Assembly (NCBI GenBank): GCA_041287365.1
Contig: JBEULL010000010.1
Location: 1-12,216, forward strand
From: JAQVIJ01 sp041287365
Lineage (GTDB): Bacteria > Desulfobacterota > Dissulfuribacteria > Dissulfuribacterales > DYLC01
Direction of reading: 5' to 3'
DNA length: 12,216 nt
Below, piece by piece: positions 5,366-12,216 of the stretch (position 1 is its first letter; every line of letters begins with the position of its first letter). The notes below the pieces were generated by a model. That model did no database searches and had not been told where the DNA came from. It saw only the letters and a program-made list of their open reading frames with translations. Both the position numbers and the translations under genes were made by a program.

Positions 5366-7134
5366 TGTTGAATGAACTTGTCCGATATGCCAGGGCAAAT
5401 CTTGTCGATTCTGAACCAGGGTTCACAACAAGAACGGTGCGTTGGCTTGTTGCACTTTCTTCTGACGGATGCCTTATCAATGTGTTGCCTCTTGGTGACA
5501 GCAAAGGAGAACAGACGCCCAAATGTCCTGATATGCACAATATGAACGCCGGTGGCCGCGCCCATTTTTTAGTGGAAACCCTTCAAACAATTGCCTTGAT
5601 AAGCAAACCAAATGAAGAACCGAAAAAAATCGCAGGGGCTCTTGAGAAGCAACGTTTTTTTACTGATCTTATGCGGGAAGCAGCGAATGCCAGCACCGTT
5701 TTAAAACCCTTGGCTATGTTTATGAAAGATAGCCAACAAGTTGGGTTGTTAAAGGAACGTTTGTTAAAAGAAAAGGCCAAACCAACAGACTGGATGAAGT
5801 GGGATGTAAACGGTGCTGATCCATTAAGACAGACTGATGTGCTAGACTGGTGGCGCAAATGGCGCAAGACGGATCAGATGAAAGGAAAGGCGGAAGAAAA
5901 AAACAAAACGGTCAAGACAACGCAGCAGTTAGTAAGCAAACCCCCACAAACCGGAATGGTATGTTTTCTTACTGGCGAAATACTTGAGCCGGTTGCAACC
6001 CAACCAAAGATAACCGGTCTTTCCGGTGTCGGCGGTTTAGGCACAGGTGATGTACTGGCTGGGTTCGACAAGGCGGCATTCTGCTCATTTGGTCTGGAAC
6101 AAGCAAACAATGCCGCCATGGGCGAAAAACCTGCGCGTGAATATGTGGATGCGCTTAATTATCTCATAAAGAACCATTCACGCAAACTGGCCAATGCCCT
6201 TGTCGTTTATTGGTTCAAAGAGGCCATAAAACCAGAAGATGACCCTTTGGCATTTCTGTTTGAACCTCCAGAAATAGTTGAGACGGCGGCTCAGAATTCG
6301 GTCCGGCAGCTCCTTACATCTTTGCGTACCGGACAACGAATAACACTCGAAAATAATCATTTTTATGCCATGACGGTCTCAGGGGCATCGGGCAGGGTCA
6401 TGGTTCGAGACTGGATGGAGGGGAGTTTTGAAGAACTTGTTGATAAAATCGAGAAGTGGTTTGCCGATCTGGAGATTGTTGCCAGAGATGGTGGTAGATT
6501 AGCGCCTAACCCCAAATTTATGGCGGTATGTGGTTGCATTATGCGGGAGTTAAAAGATCTTCCAGCTCCGATAGCAACTATCCTTTGGCGTGTTGCCCTT
6601 ACCGGCTTGCCAATTCCCCAATCAATCATTGCCCAGGCCTTGGCCCGTTTCCGTGCCGATCTTATAAACGACGAACCATTCAATCATGCCCGCATGGGCC
6701 TAATCAAAGCATACTTCATTCGTAAAGGAGAAAATCAATACATGAGCGCCTATTTGAACAAAGAACACCCCGAACCTGCATATCAGTGCGGGCGTTTGCT
6801 TGCTATCCTGGCCGGACTTCAGAGGGCTGCCTTGGGAGACATCGGTGCAGGAGTTGTTCAGCGCTATTATGTCGCCGCCAGCCAAACGCCCGGGCTGACA
6901 CTCGGACGGTTATTCAACAACGCGAAGAACCATCTGAACAAGCTTGAAGGCGGGCTTGCATACTGGTACGAAAATCAGCTCGCCGAGATCATGAGCCGTA
7001 TTCAGGATCATATCCCGTCAACGCTGAACCTTGACCAGCAGAGTCTTTTTGCCCTTGGCTATTACCAGCAAATCGCCGCTAACAGAGTTAGTAAAAATAA
7101 CATCAACGAAAATACAAAAGGAGACAAGCAATGA
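5365..7134 (+). CDS. cas8c: Cas8c (Csd1), Cascade large subunit
   Basis: This 589-residue protein is the subtype I-C large subunit, which recognises the PAM and stabilises the R-loop. Family-typical segments include LVRYARANLVDSEPGF near the start, CFLTGEILEPVATQPKI around residue 198, and the block containing GLGTGDVLAGFDKAAFCSFG around 224-247. The length is normal and there is no frame break. It begins at an ATG one base into the cas5c stop and ends with an ATGA overlap into cas7c. Its C-terminal 130 codons carry their own ribosome binding site and start and correspond to Cas11c, as is known for this subtype. The N-terminal half contains a lysine-rich linker (about residues 170-190, KGKAEEKNKTVK) that may be flexible. 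Confidence 0.93.
   Translation: MLNELVRYARANLVDSEPGFTTRTVRWLVALSSDGCLINVLPLGDSKGEQTPKCPDMHNMNAGGRAHFLVETLQTIALISKPNEEPKKIAGALEKQRFFTDLMREAANASTVLKPLAMFMKDSQQVGLLKERLLKEKAKPTDWMKWDVNGADPLRQTDVLDWWRKWRKTDQMKGKAEEKNKTVKTTQQLVSKPPQTGMVCFLTGEILEPVATQPKITGLSGVGGLGTGDVLAGFDKAAFCSFGLEQANNAAMGEKPAREYVDALNYLIKNHSRKLANALVVYWFKEAIKPEDDPLAFLFEPPEIVETAAQNSVRQLLTSLRTGQRITLENNHFYAMTVSGASGRVMVRDWMEGSFEELVDKIEKWFADLEIVARDGGRLAPNPKFMAVCGCIMRELKDLPAPIATILWRVALTGLPIPQSIIAQALARFRADLINDEPFNHARMGLIKAYFIRKGENQYMSAYLNKEHPEPAYQCGRLLAILAGLQRAALGDIGAGVVQRYYVAASQTPGLTLGRLFNNAKNHLNKLEGGLAYWYENQLAEIMSRIQDHIPSTLNLDQQSLFALGYYQQIAANRVSKNNINENTKGDKQ
6742..7134 (+). CDS. cas11c: Cas11c small subunit from an internal start within cas8c
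   Basis: Subtype I-C Cascade needs small subunits (Cas11c), known to be translated from an in-frame start inside cas8c. Here the codon for M460 of Cas8c (ATG at 6742) is preceded by AAAGGAG (6724-6730) with 11 bases between, a strong site in the middle of a coding region. The product is 130 residues, begins MSAYLNKEHPEPAYQCGRLL, and looks largely helical (for example AGLQRAALGDIGAG and HLNKLEGGLAYWYENQLAEI). It shares the Cas8c stop at 7134. Size and position fit the described Cas11c proteins. Expression of the short form is inferred from the site, not shown. Confidence 0.8.
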   Translation: MSAYLNKEHPEPAYQCGRLLAILAGLQRAALGDIGAGVVQRYYVAASQTPGLTLGRLFNNAKNHLNKLEGGLAYWYENQLAEIMSRIQDHIPSTLNLDQQSLFALGYYQQIAANRVSKNNINENTKGDKQ

Positions 7135-8081
7135 GCATACAGAACCGTTATGAATTCCTCTATCTTTTCGATTGTGAAAACGGCAACCCCAATGGCGACC
7201 CTGACGCCGGCAACAGCCCTCGCATTGATCCCGAGGACATGCATGGCCTTGTTTCCGATGTAGCTCTCAAACGCCGTGTACGCAATTTTATTCAGGAAAA
7301 ATTTGGAGCCGACATAATGACTGCTGCTCCAAACGCCATCTATGTGCAACATTCCACCAATTTGAATAAATATATCACCAAGGCTCACGAAGAGACCGGT
7401 GGAAAACCCGAAGGCGGCGGCAATCGAAATCAGGTCGGCAACGCCCGTGATTGGATGTGCAGAACCTTTTTTGATGTCCGTGCCTTTGGGTCGGTCATGA
7501 GCACCGGTGCAAATGCCGGTCAAGTACGCGGTCCGGTGCAGTTCTCTTTTGCTCGTTCTATTGATCCTATTTTGCCTTTAGATGTATCCATAACTCGAAT
7601 GGCAGTGGCTGAAAAAGTAAGCGGGGCTAAAACATCCGCCGATTATGAAAAATGGGAAAATGAACAGGAAGAAGATAAGCTCCGCACTATGGGCCGCAAG
7701 GCCCTTATCCCCTACGGACTTTATGTGGCAAAGGGCTTCATCAGCGCCAATCTCGCCAAGGGAACCGGCTTTTCCGATGCCGATCTTGAAAACCTTTGGG
7801 AGGCGTTGTTGAATATGTACGACCATGACCGCTCCGCAAGCAAGGGCATGATGTCCTGTCGCGGTCTCTATGTATTCAAGCATGTTGGAACCGACAGTGA
7901 CCAGGACCAGCGGGTAAAACAGGCCATGCTCGGCTGCGCCCCGGCTCATAAGCTCCTTGACAAGAATGCAATCGTCGAAATCGTAAGGAAATCTGCTGCG
8001 TCTCCTCGTAGTTTCTCTGATTACGAGGTGACAGTCCACCGAGGCCGTTTGCCAGCGGGCGTGGAGCTGCTCATCCCATGA
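7131..8081 (+). CDS. cas7c: Cas7c (Csd2), Cascade backbone subunit
   Basis: Cas7c copies form the helical backbone that binds the crRNA spacer. The 316-residue protein starts with the hallmark segment RYEFLYLFDCENGNPNGDPD (residues 6-25), followed by MHGLVSDVALKRRVRNFIQ. It contains VRAFGSVMSTG and GQVRGPVQFSFARSIDPI, all typical of Csd2/Cas7 RAMP proteins. AAAGGAG (7117-7123) lies 7 bases before the ATG. The ATG overlaps the cas8c stop as ATGA, and its own stop overlaps cas4 in the same way. The strong ribosome binding site fits the need for several Cas7 copies per complex. No defects are visible. Confidence 0.95.
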   Translation: MSIQNRYEFLYLFDCENGNPNGDPDAGNSPRIDPEDMHGLVSDVALKRRVRNFIQEKFGADIMTAAPNAIYVQHSTNLNKYITKAHEETGGKPEGGGNRNQVGNARDWMCRTFFDVRAFGSVMSTGANAGQVRGPVQFSFARSIDPILPLDVSITRMAVAEKVSGAKTSADYEKWENEQEEDKLRTMGRKALIPYGLYVAKGFISANLAKGTGFSDADLENLWEALLNMYDHDRSASKGMMSCRGLYVFKHVGTDSDQDQRVKQAMLGCAPAHKLLDKNAIVEIVRKSAASPRSFSDYEVTVHRGRLPAGVELLIP

Positions 8082-8710
8082 ATGGGGTGCTTACCAAAAG
8101 CGCGGAGCCGATAGCCGTCTCCGCGCTAAACCAGTATGCCTATTGTCCACGCAGGTGTGCATTGATCTTCACGGAAGGCGAGTTCGAGGACAACATACAT
8201 ACCCAGCGAGGCAGCGATGAGCACGACAGGGTTGATCAGGACTTTCATGTCTGCGATGTAGACGGAGTACGTCTGGAATATGCCCTACCGGTCTGGTCAA
8301 AACGCCTTGGCCTTATAGGACGCTGTGATGTGGTGGAATTTCATCCAGACGGTTCTGTGTATCCGGTGGAATACAAACACGGCAAGAAGCGAAAATGGCT
8401 CAATGACGACCTACAACTCACCGCGCAGGTGCTTTGCCTGGAAGAAATACTGGATGTAGAAATAAAATGCGGAGCGATTTTTCACAGAGGATCTCGGCAC
8501 CGCCGTGAGGTGGAATTTACCAGCGAATTACGAAAAGAAGCAGAAACAACGGCAAATGCAATCCATACACTGCTTGCATCGAACCTGTTGCCTGATCCGC
8601 TCAACAATCATCGTTGTCCGGAATGTTCTTTGAAAAATATTTGTCTGCCCTCCGTAATCGCCCAAAATGATCGAAACCGCAAGGCCTTTCAGGAACTCTT
8701 CGTGCCATGA
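8078..8710 (+). CDS. cas4: Cas4, PAM-selecting prespacer nuclease
   Basis: Cas4 is a RecB-like Fe-S nuclease that joins Cas1-Cas2 and trims prespacers so that inserted spacers have the right PAM and orientation. The 210-residue protein has the four cluster cysteines C23 (YCPRRC context) and C180, C183 and C189 (CPECSLKNIC). The nuclease residues follow the family pattern: a His near residue 49, D84 (GRCDVVEF) and E98-x-K100 (PVEYKHGK). Q118 sits at the usual QxxxY region (LTAQVLCLEE) but without the tyrosine. It overlaps cas7c and cas1 by ATGA at each end. It looks intact, which contrasts with the broken cas2 downstream. Confidence 0.94.
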   Translation: MNGVLTKSAEPIAVSALNQYAYCPRRCALIFTEGEFEDNIHTQRGSDEHDRVDQDFHVCDVDGVRLEYALPVWSKRLGLIGRCDVVEFHPDGSVYPVEYKHGKKRKWLNDDLQLTAQVLCLEEILDVEIKCGAIFHRGSRHRREVEFTSELRKEAETTANAIHTLLASNLLPDPLNNHRCPECSLKNICLPSVIAQNDRNRKAFQELFVP

Positions 8711-9741
8711 AACAGCTCCTAAATACGCTGTATGTTATGACGCAGGGGGCATATATCTCGCTTGATCATGAGACTGTGAAGATAGAGGTGGAAGGGAAGA
8801 TCCAGATGCAGGTGCCGCTCCACCATCTTGGCTCTATAGTGACAATGGGAAATATCATGATAAGCCCTTTTCTCATGGGGCGTTGCGCAGACGACGGACG
8901 GGCCGTGGTGATACTTGACCGAAACGGCCGTTTTAAGTGCCGCGTCGTTGGCAAAACCACCGGCAATGTATTGTTACGCCAGGCGCAATATGAGGCACTG
9001 CGTGACAAGGCGAGGTCAGCAGCCATTGCCAGGAACATTGTGGCGGGAAAGGTAAAAAATTCACGTCAGATACTTATGCGCGGTGCAAGGGAGACAGATA
9101 ATGAAGAAGAAGCTGAAGTCCTGAAAAAGGCGGCGCAGGTCTTGGCCTATGCCATGCTTCACCTTAAAGACAGTACGGATATAGACCATATCCGCGGCCT
9201 TGAGGGGGAGGCGGCTCATGCCTATTTCACAGCATTCGACGCCATGGTGAAGCCGGGTGAACGGGAGGTATTCCATATGACAGGCAGAAGCCGCCGTCCG
9301 CCTCTTGACCCGATGAACGGCCTCCTGTCATTCCTTTATACATTGTTGCTTAATGACTGTATCAGCTCAGTTGAAGGGGTAGGGCTTGATTCACAAATGG
9401 GTTTTCTCCATGCCATGCGGCCTGGAAGACCATCGCTCGGGCTTGATCTTATGGAAGAATTTCGGTCCGTACTGGCTGATAGGCTGGCTCTGACCTTAAT
9501 AAACCGCAAACAGATCACGGGCAAACATTTCGAAGTGAGGCCAGGTGGAGCCACCTATCTGAACGAAGCGGGGCGCAAAGAGGTAATCATGGCCTATCAG
9601 AAAAGGAAACAAGAAGAATTTCGTCATCCCATTCTTGATGAAAAGGTCTCGTTCGGTCTGCTTCCGCATGTTCAGGCCCGTCTGCTGGCAAGACATCTCA
9701 GGGGCGATCTTGAACATTACACGCCCGTGCTCTATGCGTAA
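8707..9741 (+). CDS. cas1: Cas1, spacer integrase
   Basis: Cas1 is the metal-dependent integrase that inserts prespacers at the leader end of the array, acting as dimers bridged by Cas2. The 344-residue length is normal for subtype I-C. The catalytic region is present: E166 in RGLEGEAAHAYF, H235 in FLHAMRPGRPSLGLD, and the acidic D247/E250 in DLMEEFR. The N-terminal beta domain begins LLNTLYVMTQGAYISLD. It overlaps cas4 by ATGA, and a weak AGGA lies 12 bases before the start, so translation is probably coupled. The next gene, cas2, starts 45 bases later after a gap containing its own promoter-like motif. Confidence 0.95.
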   Translation: MKQLLNTLYVMTQGAYISLDHETVKIEVEGKIQMQVPLHHLGSIVTMGNIMISPFLMGRCADDGRAVVILDRNGRFKCRVVGKTTGNVLLRQAQYEALRDKARSAAIARNIVAGKVKNSRQILMRGARETDNEEEAEVLKKAAQVLAYAMLHLKDSTDIDHIRGLEGEAAHAYFTAFDAMVKPGEREVFHMTGRSRRPPLDPMNGLLSFLYTLLLNDCISSVEGVGLDSQMGFLHAMRPGRPSLGLDLMEEFRSVLADRLALTLINRKQITGKHFEVRPGGATYLNEAGRKEVIMAYQKRKQEEFRHPILDEKVSFGLLPHVQARLLARHLRGDLEHYTPVLYA

Positions 9742-9744
9742 GTT

Positions 9745-9786
9745 TTGCGCATTTATATGACGGATGCACTATAATTGGGAGGTGAT
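9745..9786 (+). promoter_or_regulatory. Promoter-like gap and strong RBS ahead of cas2
   Basis: This is the only sizeable gap inside the cas4-cas1-cas2 block. It contains TATATGACGGAT (9754-9765), which matches the shared element TATATGACAGGAT with one base missing. It also contains TATAAT (9770-9775) with a poor -35 (TTGCGC, spacing 19) and GGGAGGTG just before the cas2 ATG. A separate promoter for cas2 and possibly for leader-proximal transcription is plausible but unproven. Confidence 0.4.
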
Positions 9787-10079
9787 ATGTGGGTTGTTGT
9801 AGCCTATGATGTCAGCACTGATACCAAACCGGGCCGAAGGCGGTTGCGACGTGTGGCGCAAGTCTGTAAAAATTTTGGCCAGCGGGTTCAAAAATCGGTG
9901 TTTGATGCCAGGTTAACGAAATGAAATTTGAGGAATTGCGGAAAAAGCTACTAAAGGAAATTGATAAGGAGGAAGATAACCTGCGCCTTTATCGTCTTAT
10001 CGAGCCGAGGAATGAACATGTGGAGACCTATGGGCAGACCAGAACGATTTTTTTCGATGATGAACCGCTAATTGTGTGA
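9787..10079 (+). pseudogene. cas2: Cas2, split by a one-base frameshift
   Basis: Cas2 bridges Cas1 dimers in the spacer integration complex. Translation from ATG 9787 gives MWVVVAYDVSTDTKPGRRRL, then NFGQRVQKSVFDAR, with the conserved D8 in the first beta strand. The frame ends at TGA 9922 after 45 residues. The rest of the protein continues in the -1 frame: NEMKFEELRKKLLKEIDKEE, followed by NLRLYRL and a C-terminal PLIV ending at 10079. Adding one base near 9912-9914 restores about 97 residues, the usual length. The break creates an ATGA at 9921-9924, where the first part stops and an ATG could start a 52-residue second part. A weak AGG stands 8 bases before that ATG. It may be a sequencing error, a dead gene, or two coupled half-proteins. 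No good slippery heptamer is visible. Confidence 0.9.
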
Positions 10080-10259
10080 ACCGTGAACCTGGTGTTCCTG
10101 CAATAATGCCTAGGGGTTCGCAATGCATGTAATTTATTGTTTTTTAAGCAAGTTGAGGAGATTATAAGAGAATTTTGCAGCCATGATTAAGTCGATTTTA
10201 CATCATTCGCAGAAAATGATGTCTAATTTATTGAAAAATATAATATAATTTGAGGTACT
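10080..10259 (+). promoter_or_regulatory. CRISPR leader
   Basis: This 180-base non-coding, AT-rich stretch between cas2 and the first repeat is the expected leader, with array transcription and spacer insertion at its right end. It holds an inverted pair GTGAACC/GGTTCGC (10083-10089, 10115-10121; one G-T mismatch) right after cas2. A perfect 8-base inverted repeat, ACATCATT/AATGATGT, lies at 10200-10207 and 10215-10222. Two overlapping TATAAT boxes occur at 10239-10249, just before the array, with no clear -35. No ORF of note lies here. Confidence 0.8.
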
Positions 10260-11311
10260 GTAGCGCCCGTCCTCCAGGGCGGGCGAGGATTGAAACTCAT
10301 CGGACGCCTCTATCCGAATAGAGCGTATGCGCGTAGCGCCCGTCCTCCAGGGCGGGCGAGGATTGAAACGCTTAATAAGACCGAGGAACTATCAAACGGT
10401 AATAGTAGCGCCCGTCCTCCAGGGCGGGCGAGGATTGAAACTCGGCTATCTCTTCCGCAGACCATCCAAGGTCTGCGTAGCGCCCGTCCTCCAGGGCGGG
10501 CGAGGATTGAAACTTTGCTTACGCTGTTTTTGGCTCGAAGTTCATCACCGTAGCGCCCGTCCTCCAGGGCGGGCGAGGATTGAAACATACTCAGCTATAA
10601 CCGAGAGACGGCCAGATGGGAGTAGCGCCCGTCCTCCAGGGCGGGCGAGGATTGAAACTAAGTAAAATAGAGTTTTGGGGCTGTCGTATCGAGTAGCGCC
10701 CGTCCTCCAGGGCGGGCGAGGATTGAAACCAGCCACGGGATTTCTTGATCGATCTGGCCACCGGCCGTAGCGCCCGTCCTCCAGGGCGGGCGAGGATTGA
10801 AACTTGTAGAATATCCCTGATTTTTACAAAGTCTTCACGTAGCGCCCGTCCTCCAGGGCGGGCGAGGATTGAAACTCCGAATTCTCGGATACGGGCAAAC
10901 CTTATCTTCAGTAGCGCCCGTCCTCCAGGGCGGGCGAGGATTGAAACGTGAAAACACCATATAGTTTAAGACCAGCATCAAGGGTAGCGCCCGTCCTCCA
11001 GGGCGGGCGAGGATTGAAACGTGGCCTTTATGATCATCGCATCCATGACGGTCTTGTAGCGCCCGTCCTCCAGGGCGGGCGAGGATTGAAACCTGCCGCT
11101 ATCCGACATGGCCGCCTTGACACCAGGGTAGCGCCCGTCCTCCAGGGCGGGCGAGGATTGAAACCATCATTCGACGCAATCGGCGCCAAGTGGGCGCACT
11201 TGTAGCGCCCGTCCTCCAGGGCGGGCGAGGATTGAAACGAGCGCAGGTATGGCGTTGGCATCGGCTGCGCCTGCGTAGCGCCCGTCCTCCAGGGCGGGCG
11301 AGGATTGAAAC
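10260..11311 (+). CRISPR. Subtype I-C CRISPR array, 15 repeats and 14 spacers
   Basis: A 37-base repeat, starting GTAGCGCCCG and ending AGGATTGAAAC, occurs 15 times without a single change I can see. Repeat starts are 10260, 10333, 10405, 10477, 10550, 10622, 10693, 10767, 10839, 10911, 10984, 11056, 11128, 11202 and 11275. The 14 spacers are 34-37 bases, mostly 35, all different. The repeat folds into CGCCCGTCC paired with GGGCGGGCG (one G-T wobble) around a TCCA loop. Exactly 11 bases follow the stem, matching the 11-base 5' handle known for Cas5c processing. The ATTGAAAC end and the neighbouring cas genes place the array on the plus strand with the leader at 10080-10259. The last repeat is not degenerate. 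I saw no spacer matching elsewhere in the window. Confidence 0.98.
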
Positions 11312-11350
11312 CTAAGACACATCGCAGGGCACAAATTCCCGACAAGATTC

Positions 11351-11379
11351 GTCTTCCCCACGCCTGTGGGGGTGTTTCT
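11351..11379 (+). repeat. Solitary subtype I-E-like CRISPR repeat (or hairpin terminator)
   Basis: The 28-29 bases start GTCTTCCCCACG and end GGGGGTGTTTCT, with a perfect stem CCCCAC/GTGGGG around GCCT (11357-11372). Length, stem and the GTCTTCCCC...GGGGTGTTTC frame match a widespread class of subtype I-E repeats from memory. It stands alone: no second copy follows at the I-E spacing. It lies 39 bases after the last I-C repeat. An alternative is an intrinsic terminator for array transcription, since the stem is followed by GTGTTTCTT, though that T-run is interrupted. Confidence 0.55.
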
Positions 11380-11501
11380 TGGCGTGGCCCGCAGAAAGGA
11401 GCGAATGGCGCATACTGGGGGTGGGAAAAGAGACACCAAGAAAGAATTCAACCGGTTGCATCGAGAGGATGACAACAAACAAAGAAGGTGTTCAAGAGCA
11501 A

Positions 11502-12139
11502 ATGAATGAGGAAAACATGAACCCCGATCTTGGCGAAATCATCCTCTATCAGTCCGAGGACGGCATCAGCGCCCTTGATGTGCATCTCAAGGACGAGACG
11601 GTCTGGCTGACACTGAATCAAATGGCAGAGCTTTTCGGGCGCGACAACTCGGTGATATCCCGTCATTTACGGAACATTTTTTAGACGGGTGAGCTTCCGC
11701 GAGAAGCAACTGTTGCAAAAAATGCAACAGTTCAAGACGAAGGGGGCAGACGGGTTACTCGGTATATCGAATGGTATAACCTCGACGCCATCATCTCCGT
11801 GGGCTACCGGGTCAACTCCAAACGCGGCACCCAGTTCCGCATCTGGGCTACACAGGTCTTAAAGGATCATCTGGTGCGGGGTTACTCCTTGAACCAGCGG
11901 CGGCTGGCCGAAAAAGGCATTGCCGAACTGAGGCAGACCATGACCTTGCTGACAACCACCCTGGAGAGTCACGAACTGGTCAACGATCAGGGCAGAGCGG
12001 TGCTGAAGATCGTCAGCCGCTATGCCCGCACCTGGCATAATTGCGCCTTCTGGAAGCTCAGTTGCTCCCGTCAGAAAAGCCAGAAGAAACAGCAGGCCTG
12101 TTACAAAAAACCATGAGCCCTTTTCTAAACCATGTCTGA
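11502..12139 (+). pseudogene. rhuM: RhuM-family protein, broken by an amber codon and a frameshift
   Basis: RhuM-family proteins are widespread accessory proteins of unclear function, often with a C-terminal Fic/Doc part and often in islands and phage-defence regions. The first 60 codons include PDLGEIILYQSEDG and ETVWLTLNQMAELFG, then VISRHLRNIF. A TAG at 11682 interrupts, and the same frame resumes with TGELPREATVAKNATVQDEG, then NLDAIISVGYRVNSKRGTQF and RIWATQVLKDHL. Family members have a charged residue at the stop, so a single base change is likely. After RYARTW (about 12035) the frame turns basic and cysteine-containing. The alternative frame reads LRLLEAQLLPSEKPEETAG and ends at 12139, pointing to a one-base deletion. 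Starts at 11469 or 11517 are also possible. The expected C-terminal region is absent, so the gene looks decayed. Confidence 0.82.
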
Positions 12140-12216
12140 ACGAATTTAAATCTCAACCCATTTAATTGATACTCCCATAAATAATATTTTTATAAAATAA
12201 ATAACACGAATATATT
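12140..12216. other. AT-rich right edge with no gene seen
   Basis: The last 77 bases are strongly AT-rich, unlike the rhuM remnant before them, and contain no ORF or clear hairpin. The composition change at the end of a truncated gene may mark a junction, but the window ends before this can be judged. Confidence 0.4.

Noticed and set aside
10290..11205. Open frames on both strands across the array, encoding repeated RPPGRARIET- or APVLQGGRGL-type peptides
   Set aside because: They are translations of the 37-base repeat in different frames and have no independent support.
11375..11443. Inverted 11-base pair TTTCTTGGCGT / ACACCAAGAAA (one mismatch) after the I-E-like repeat
   Set aside because: The arms are 47 bases apart and imperfect, with no target duplication or transposase, so chance is likely.
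11405..11509. 34-codon ORF with a good GAAAGGAG site ahead of rhuM
   Set aside because: The product is a short basic sequence without recognisable features and lies in a degraded region; one ribosome-site match is not enough.
11708..11732. Perfect 10-base inverted repeat with A5 loop, resembling a terminator
   Set aside because: It encodes the family-typical ATVAKNATVQ stretch of RhuM, whose internal peptide repetition explains the dyad; no T-run follows.

Overview
This window holds a complete-looking subtype I-C CRISPR-Cas locus in the standard order cas3-cas5c-cas8c-cas7c-cas4-cas1-cas2, followed by a leader and an array of 15 repeats. It is flanked by a WYL regulator and a DnaQ-like exonuclease on the left and by a decayed RhuM-family gene on the right. 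Base composition is moderate and genes carry clear Shine-Dalgarno sites. Most stops are TGA and no intact gene ends in TAG. The protein flavour fits a Gram-negative, possibly Desulfobacterota-like bacterium, but that assignment is a weak guess.

Layout. Positions 1-252 carry a 33-codon remnant of a YhaO/SbcD-type DNA repair nuclease on the minus strand. It lies 5 bases downstream of the WYL gene and is cut off at a 14-base tandem duplication. The WYL regulator (253-1206, minus) and the DEDDh exonuclease (1373-1879, plus) are divergent. A 70-codon unknown ORF (2004-2216) precedes cas3. The cas genes from 4601 to 9741 are tightly coupled, mostly by ATGA overlaps. An internal start inside cas8c encodes the small subunit Cas11c. 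The leader (10080-10259) and array (10260-11311) follow. Then come an isolated palindromic element that looks like a subtype I-E repeat and a rhuM pseudogene.

How it works together. Cas5c should process the pre-crRNA, leaving an 11-base 5' handle. Cas5c, Cas7c, Cas8c and Cas11c form Cascade, Cas3 degrades the target, and Cas4-Cas1-Cas2 acquire spacers. A motif close to TATATGAC(A)GGATAGT recurs upstream of the WYL gene, the exonuclease, the cas operon and cas2. This suggests one regulator, plausibly the WYL protein, controls the whole locus.

The locus carries several single-base lesions. cas3 has an ATA where its start ATG is expected. cas2 has a one-base frameshift that creates an ATGA stop/restart. 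rhuM has an amber codon and a probable frameshift. Yet all 15 repeats are identical. Whether these are sequencing errors, real decay or unusual translation is the most interesting open question here.
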